Source: an uncultured Anaerolineae bacterium
GTDB lineage: Bacteria; Chloroflexota; Anaerolineae; Anaerolineales; Villigracilaceae
Assembly: GCA_903822545.1 (NCBI GenBank)
Contig: CAIJPN010000034.1
Span: forward strand, 1-56,053
Length of the DNA stretch: 56,053 bases
Direction of reading: 5' to 3'
The position numbers and the translations under genes were made by a program. Shown one piece after another: positions 51,662 through 56,053 of the stretch (position 1 is its first letter; each line of letters starts with the position of its first letter). Under the pieces are notes generated by a model that made no database searches, was not told the origin of the DNA, and saw nothing but the letters and a program-made list of their open reading frames with translations.

Positions 51662-52750
51662 ATGGCAGATGAACGGGAAAAACTTGAAGAAACTATCCGT
51701 CAACTGGAACAACTCAAAGCCAGCGGCGCAATGTCTGCTGCGTTGGCTGATGCCAGCATTGCGGCGTTGAAAGAGAAACTGGCCGCCTATGCCAATCTGG
51801 AAGGCGATGGCGCGATTGCCCAGGAACGGGATTCCCTGACGGTGGGGGCGGGTGGGATTGGCATTAAAGGTAATGTCATCATCAACGCGCTGCCGCCTGG
51901 CGCGTCCCCGGCTGAGTTGCGGGCTGCGTACCTGAATCACCTGTTCGAGAGCGTCAGCCAGCTTCGACTGGCTGGGATCGACCCCAAAATGGCATCAGAT
52001 GCTGATGCACAAATAAACCTGGGTGCAATACGGCCCTCCTGACCCTAGCTCCTGAATTACCTGAATCGGATGATGTATTTCGTTTGGCTTCCCGCTTAAC
52101 AGAAGTGGAAATCCTTCAAAGCGGCAAACTGCCCGCCATCGAGCGCGCCCACGCTGGAAACACGCTCTCGGCCCTGGGCGATCCGCGCTTCGACCCGGAA
52201 CGCTGGTACCTGCCCAAAGAACCGAACCTGGGCTTTATCCACATCCCGGCATGGAAATTCATCATGGGCAGCGACGATAGCGGCTGCAATAGCGAATAAC
52301 CCCAGCATGAACTCACCCTGCCGGAATACTGGTTGGCAAAATACCCGGTAACGGTGGCGCAGTATCGCGCCTTTGTAGAGAAGAGCGGCTACAAGTTCAC
52401 CAACCGGCAATACAATCCAATTGCCAACATCCGGTTGTGAGTATTACCTGGTCGATGCTTTGGAATATTGCAAATGGCTGAATAAACAATTATCAGTGAT
52501 CAGTAAGCAGTTTTCAGGGAGTGAAGACCCGTTTTGGCAGGGAATTGCCAGCGACAACCTGACCGTCAGCCTGCCGAGCAAAGCGGAATGGGAAAAGGCG
52601 GCGCGGGGAAGTTCCCATCTCCCTGGGGGAGAGGGGTGAGGGTGTACCCCTGGGGCAACGAACCTGACCCCAACCGGGCCAATCACGATGAAAACGGTAT
52701 TGGCGGCACATCAGCCGGTACGAAAAAATATGCTGTTACGCCGCAGTTTT
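51662..52750 (+). pseudogene. Decayed NACHT/FGE-sulfatase-type gene with central deletion
   Basis: The first 126 codons (MADEREKLEETIRQLEQLK, then GAGGIGIKGNVIIN, then SPAELRAAYLNHLFESVSQL) match the N-terminus of STAND-type NACHT proteins. A frameshift near 52024 moves the reading to NTALLTLAPELPESDD. Then HEAT-like IERAHAGNTLSALGDPRFDPE and an FGE-sulfatase domain start (FIHIPAWKFIMGSDDSG, PEYWLAKYPVTVAQYRAFVE, PSKAEWEKAARG, YPWG-like) follow with stops at 52297 and 52438 and a palindromic repeat insertion at 52612. No P-loop or NTPase part is left. Confidence 0.75.
52612..52642. repeat. Palindromic repeat family A, half copy
   Basis: CCCATCTCCC-TGGGGGAGAGGGGTGAGGG, one half of the palindrome found at 62, 5947 and 11671. 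It sits in the FGE remnant where the usual GGDGRRYPWG segment would start. Confidence 0.7.
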
Positions 52751-52798
52751 GAGCCAAAAAACGCCCAGTTTTGCCCATAAGGGTCGCCCTTACAGTTT

Positions 52799-52942
52799 AT
52801 GGAGGTCAGTTTGCCCGATTACACCCCCATCTTCACCCGCACGTTTGATTTTCTTACCTGGCTGCTGCCCATTACCAACAACTTCCCGGTGGCGCAGCGC
52901 CATACCTTCACAACCAACCTGAATGCGGCAGGTTGGCTCTGA
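52799..52942 (+). pseudogene. Avd-like (DGR accessory protein) 5' fragment
   Basis: A 47-codon frame begins MEVSLPDYTPIFTRTF and continues DFLTWLLPITNNFPVAQRHTFT, then loses similarity and stops. This is the N-terminus of the four-helix-bundle Avd proteins that accompany reverse transcriptases of diversity-generating retroelements (usual length about 110-125 aa). It follows an FGE-type gene remnant, which is the usual variable target order target-avd-TR-RT. The reverse transcriptase is not in the window. Confidence 0.65.
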
Positions 52943-53015
52943 CTCAAACCTGGTTCGATCTCCAGGGTTGAATGTCTTCTGGCAAGACATCGCACTTTCC
53001 AGAAAGGATATAAAA

Positions 53016-54323
53016 ATGTCGCTCCGCCTGCTTATTCCAGGGATCATCGCTGGCATTATCTGCCGCTACGTGCAAATCCTGCCAGGCTGGGATGGCCTGC
53101 TTGCAAAGGTAGACCCAGCCTGGCCACAGCCATTCTGGAGCAAATACGAACAGACCGCATACCTGCTCTTTATAGCTTTTTGCGCACTGGTGATTTTCAT
53201 CGCCGGGTGGATCGCAGCACGCTGGAACTGGGCCAAAAGCTGGCAGCAAAACCTTCTGGATGGGGCCTCTGCTGGATTGGTGGCGGGCTGCATCCTCTAT
53301 GATTTCATAGGCGCAAAATGGGTGGGAGCAAACTCGCACATCGACGTCCTGCAAACCTTTTACATCCCCGTCACCGATAAGAACTATGGTACCCTGCTGC
53401 TGTTTGATGCTATCAGCAACAGTGCGCAGATTTACCTGTATGTGGGCGTTTATACGGTGCCGGCAGCGCTGATTGCCGGGTTGGGCGGGCTGGTCTCCAT
53501 GCTGGACAACCAGGGTTGGGGCAAACCGGTAGAAGATGGGTACAACTGGCTCCACAGGCTTCCAGCATACACGCTGGTATTTTCCGGTGTAGTGATCACG
53601 AACATAATACTGATCCTTACCAGCATGTTGATCCAGTGGATGATCGATGCAACAACCAACATGATACCCCTCGACGATTTTCATAAAATGGCAAGCCCCC
53701 TGATGATCATCTTTGCCCCCATGATAACGGGTTTCCTGTTGACTCTTTTTCCTGCTGCCATCACCTGGGGATGGGCCAGCCGCGCCTGGAAAAACCAGGG
53801 AATTGCCGGGCATATCGCCAGCACGCTATGGATTGTAACCAGCCTGGGGCTGGTGGCCTTTGCTACCAATCTACAGGGATCTATTGACCGCTACACAATT
53901 ATTTTTTCTATGATCCAATACAGCTGGCTTTTCCTGGTTGCGCCTCCCATCATTGGATTTTTCATCGGCAGACTGGCAGGATCCCCGGCCCAAACCAAAA
54001 AGCCATCCAGCGCAGATTGGGTGGGATATATGCTGGCACAGGGAATTTTGAGCGGCACCCAGGCATTTGCGCTTCTATTGGCTTATCCACTTACCTTAAC
54101 CTTCCTTACCGTTTCCAATATTCCCCAACTCACCATGAGCGGTATTGCTGAAAGCACCCCCTACCTACAAGTGGAATCGTTTTACACGTTCATGGATAGT
54201 GTAGCACTTGGCACAATCATCGCTTTTGCTGTCTTTTCCCTGCTCGTTGCCGAACTTGCCAGGCTGATTCGCGCCATCATCCACTGGGCGTTTCGCAAGG
54301 ACGATCCGGCGCCATTGGCCTGA
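53016..54323 (+). CDS. Polytopic membrane protein, unknown
   Basis: The 435-aa protein has about nine or ten hydrophobic helices: GIIAGIICRYVQILPG at the start, then paired helices around 40-75, 85-105, 145-175, 190-215, 235-265, 285-305, 325-345, 360-385 and 400-425. Conserved-looking charges are few. No family recognised. The ATG at 53016 with AAAGGA upstream is preferred over the open frame to 52923. It is intact although its surroundings are decayed on both sides. Confidence 0.7.
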   Translation: MSLRLLIPGIIAGIICRYVQILPGWDGLLAKVDPAWPQPFWSKYEQTAYLLFIAFCALVIFIAGWIAARWNWAKSWQQNLLDGASAGLVAGCILYDFIGAKWVGANSHIDVLQTFYIPVTDKNYGTLLLFDAISNSAQIYLYVGVYTVPAALIAGLGGLVSMLDNQGWGKPVEDGYNWLHRLPAYTLVFSGVVITNIILILTSMLIQWMIDATTNMIPLDDFHKMASPLMIIFAPMITGFLLTLFPAAITWGWASRAWKNQGIAGHIASTLWIVTSLGLVAFATNLQGSIDRYTIIFSMIQYSWLFLVAPPIIGFFIGRLAGSPAQTKKPSSADWVGYMLAQGILSGTQAFALLLAYPLTLTFLTVSNIPQLTMSGIAESTPYLQVESFYTFMDSVALGTIIAFAVFSLLVAELARLIRAIIHWAFRKDDPAPLA

Positions 54324-54371
54324 TCAAATTGATTTTAATTCCACGCCGCGAGGGATGAGCCAGCAAATTGA

Positions 54372-55880
54372 ATCGCGGCTGACTTGCTGCCGGTGCTGGT
54401 GATCCTGCGCGATCTGTCGCCGCGCCTGCACCGGCTCAACCTGCAATCCCTTCCCGCTGAACGCAAAGCCCACATACTGGCCGATGTGGTCTTTGAGCAG
54501 GTGCGCGAAGACCTGCGCCAGTTGAACGCAGCCGATTTCTGGCCGGTGCTGGAAGCCGCCTTCGAGCTGGGTCAGATTTTGTTGGTGTTCGACGGACTGG
54601 ATGAAGTGCCGCAGGGCTTGCGCCAGCTGGTGCGACAGGCAGTGGGGGCGCTGGTGCAGCTTTACAATCCGCGCCGCATCATCATCACATCGCGCTTGCG
54701 CTCCTATACCGGCAGCGCCGTGTTCGAGAACTTCCAGCCGTTTACCGTTGCGCCTTTTGACCAGGAGAAAATCCAACGGTTTGCGCGAGCCTGGTATGCT
54801 GCCCGGCATGAAATCCGCCCGGAGCAGGCTGAAAAACGGGCCGACGACCTGGCGCGAGCCGCCACCAGCCCGGCGCTGATGGAAATTGCCAGCAACCCGA
54901 TGATGCTGACCAGCGTCGCCATCATCCACCAGAAAGACATTGGCCTGCCGAATGAGCGCGTACGCTTGTATCACCTGGTTGTGGATGTGCTGATCCGGCG
55001 CTGGCAGAAGTACAAAACCGGTGAAGACGGCCTGGCCCCCTCGCCGGAACTGGTGGCGTTTCTCAAAAAAGACAACGACCTGCGCCGCAGCCTGGCCCTG
55101 ACCCTGCTGGAACAGGAGCCTTACCTGGGATCGACCTACAGCTTCCCGCACCGCACCTTTCAAGAATACCTGGCGGGCTGTTACCTGGTGAGTGGGCGTG
55201 AGCGCGGGCGGGAAGTGTACAAACACGCCGCCGAAGGCGATTTTTGGAGCCTGGCGGCGCTGCTCGGCGCAGGAGAATCGTTCTACAACCGCCGCGCCCA
55301 GGATTCGCTGCTGGATTTGGCCTATTATCTGTGCCCGTCGGACGCGGGGCAAAGCGAACAAGCCCGCCGCACCCTGTTATGGTCTGGACAATTTGCTTGC
55401 CTGTTTGGGCGCGAACAGATTGGGCGCGACAGCGGCAGCCCTGGCGGCGGGGAAAGTTATCTCCAGCGATTGATCCCACGCTTGTTGGATGTGATGCGTA
55501 GCGACTTGCGCCCCATTGAGCGCGCCGAAGCCGGGCGCACACTCGCCAAATTAGGCGACCCGCGCCCCGAAGTGCTGACCTGTGAGCATATGGCCTTTTG
55601 CCACCTCCCGGCAGGTGATTTCCTGATGGGCGACAGCAAAAAGCAAACCCCCATGCCGCAAGAATACTGGATCGGCCAGTACCCGGTGACGAATGCCCAG
55701 TTTGCGCAATTTGTGGCGGCGGGCGGGTATGGCGAGCCGAAGTATTGGGAAGAAGCCATCAAAGCAAAATGGTGGTCAAAGGCTGGGTTCAAGGGGCGTT
55801 ACGATGATGCTCCACGAACTGCCCCCTTGGATTTTGGCGAACCGTACAACCTGCCCAATCATCCGGTGCGCGGTGGGATG
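54372..55880 (+). pseudogene. 5'-truncated NACHT-FGE-sulfatase gene
   Basis: From 54372 (after a TGA at 54369) the frame is open to the window edge. It begins directly with DLLPVLVILRDLSPRL, then Walker B ILLVFDGLDEVPQG, RRIIITSRLRSY (sensor) and SNPMMLTSVAIIH; the part with the ATP-binding P-loop is missing. After a helical region the FGE-sulfatase domain starts (CHLPAGDFLMGDS, EYWIGQYPVTNAQFAQFV) and breaks off after NHPVRGG near 55870, where a transposase scrap begins. So both ends are lost and no start codon is supported. Intact relatives would be STAND NTPases with a C-type-lectin-like effector or target domain. Confidence 0.75.
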
Positions 55881-55884
55881 CTTC

Positions 55885-56053
55885 CCCGGCGGGCAAAGCC
55901 CGTTTGGTCCATTGAAAACAAAAGGCTATCATCTGGAGCACAACTTTGGACATGGGCAACAAAACCTGGCCAATGTCCTGGCAACTCTCAACATACTGGC
56001 TTTCTTCATTCACACCATTCAGGAGTTATTGGAACCAGCCTACCAAAGGCTGA
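55885..56053 (+). pseudogene. Transposase C-terminal fragment at window edge
   Basis: The frame through 55915 reads KTKGYHLEHNFGHGQQNLANV and LATLNILAFFIHTIQELLEP, a pattern I know from the C-terminal end of DDE transposases (HxEHNFGHG then a LNxLAFxxHT helix). It starts inside the broken FGE gene and runs off the window. The IS family cannot be fixed from this piece. Confidence 0.5.

Noticed and set aside
54324..55361. 345-codon minus-strand frame opposite the truncated NACHT gene
   Set aside because: The plus strand carries clear NACHT motifs in a continuous frame; the minus translation is His/Gln/Arg-rich without any recognisable domain.

Overview
The window most resembles a chromosome segment of a Chloroflexota bacterium of the Anaerolineae type. 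This rests on gene content and style: tandem PASTA-less PknB-like kinases, NBR1-Ig-like lipoproteins, LysM/YkuD proteins, GAF-SpoIIE phosphatases, a menaquinone pair menA/menG, Thr/Pro-rich linkers and NACHT-FGE proteins. I have no 16S gene or database match to prove it. No rRNA or tRNA gene and no CRISPR array was seen.

Layout. 1-13.6 kb is ordinary core: an MBL hydrolase, DUF58 and MoxR cluster, divergent menA and menG, a fused ADP-forming acyl-CoA synthetase, a sulfatase, a propeller lipoprotein, and alaS. The alaS gene has a long leader that reads like an alanine attenuator. 13.6-15.2 kb is a decayed accessory patch: inverted arrays of 9-nt GATT-words around a broken GxxExxY nuclease-like gene, a 214-bp tandem duplication, and scraps of an LRR/COR-type protein. 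15.2-38.0 kb is mostly signalling, envelope and housekeeping genes: a lipase, an EamA transporter, and two tandem membrane Ser/Thr kinases, the second fused to a sugar-binding-protein module. They are followed by an alpha/beta hydrolase, an orphan CoA-transferase subunit, GH16, PspC, a frameshifted D-2-hydroxyacid dehydrogenase, HAD, an L,D-transpeptidase, GAF-SpoIIE, YigZ, Tpx, SmpB, MFS, NBR1-like, HIT and globin genes.

38.0-51.5 kb is the most unusual part. A tight minus-strand operon of four large genes (about 1112, 631, 1591 and 602 aa) lies between two degenerate insertion elements. The 631-aa product carries the hallmark residues of the anthrax edema factor / CyaA / ExoY nucleotidyl cyclase fold. 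The 1591-aa product looks like a DUF6603 protein.

51.5-56.05 kb is a graveyard: two remnants of NACHT/FGE-sulfatase-type proteins, a truncated Avd-like gene typical of diversity-generating retroelements, one intact membrane protein, and a transposase scrap at the edge.

Several dispersed repeat families run through the window. CCCTCACCCC-type palindromes occur four times, twice inserted in frame inside essential or central enzymes. A 28-bp perfect palindrome occurs twice with a compensated base change. GAGACAG hairpins occur three times.
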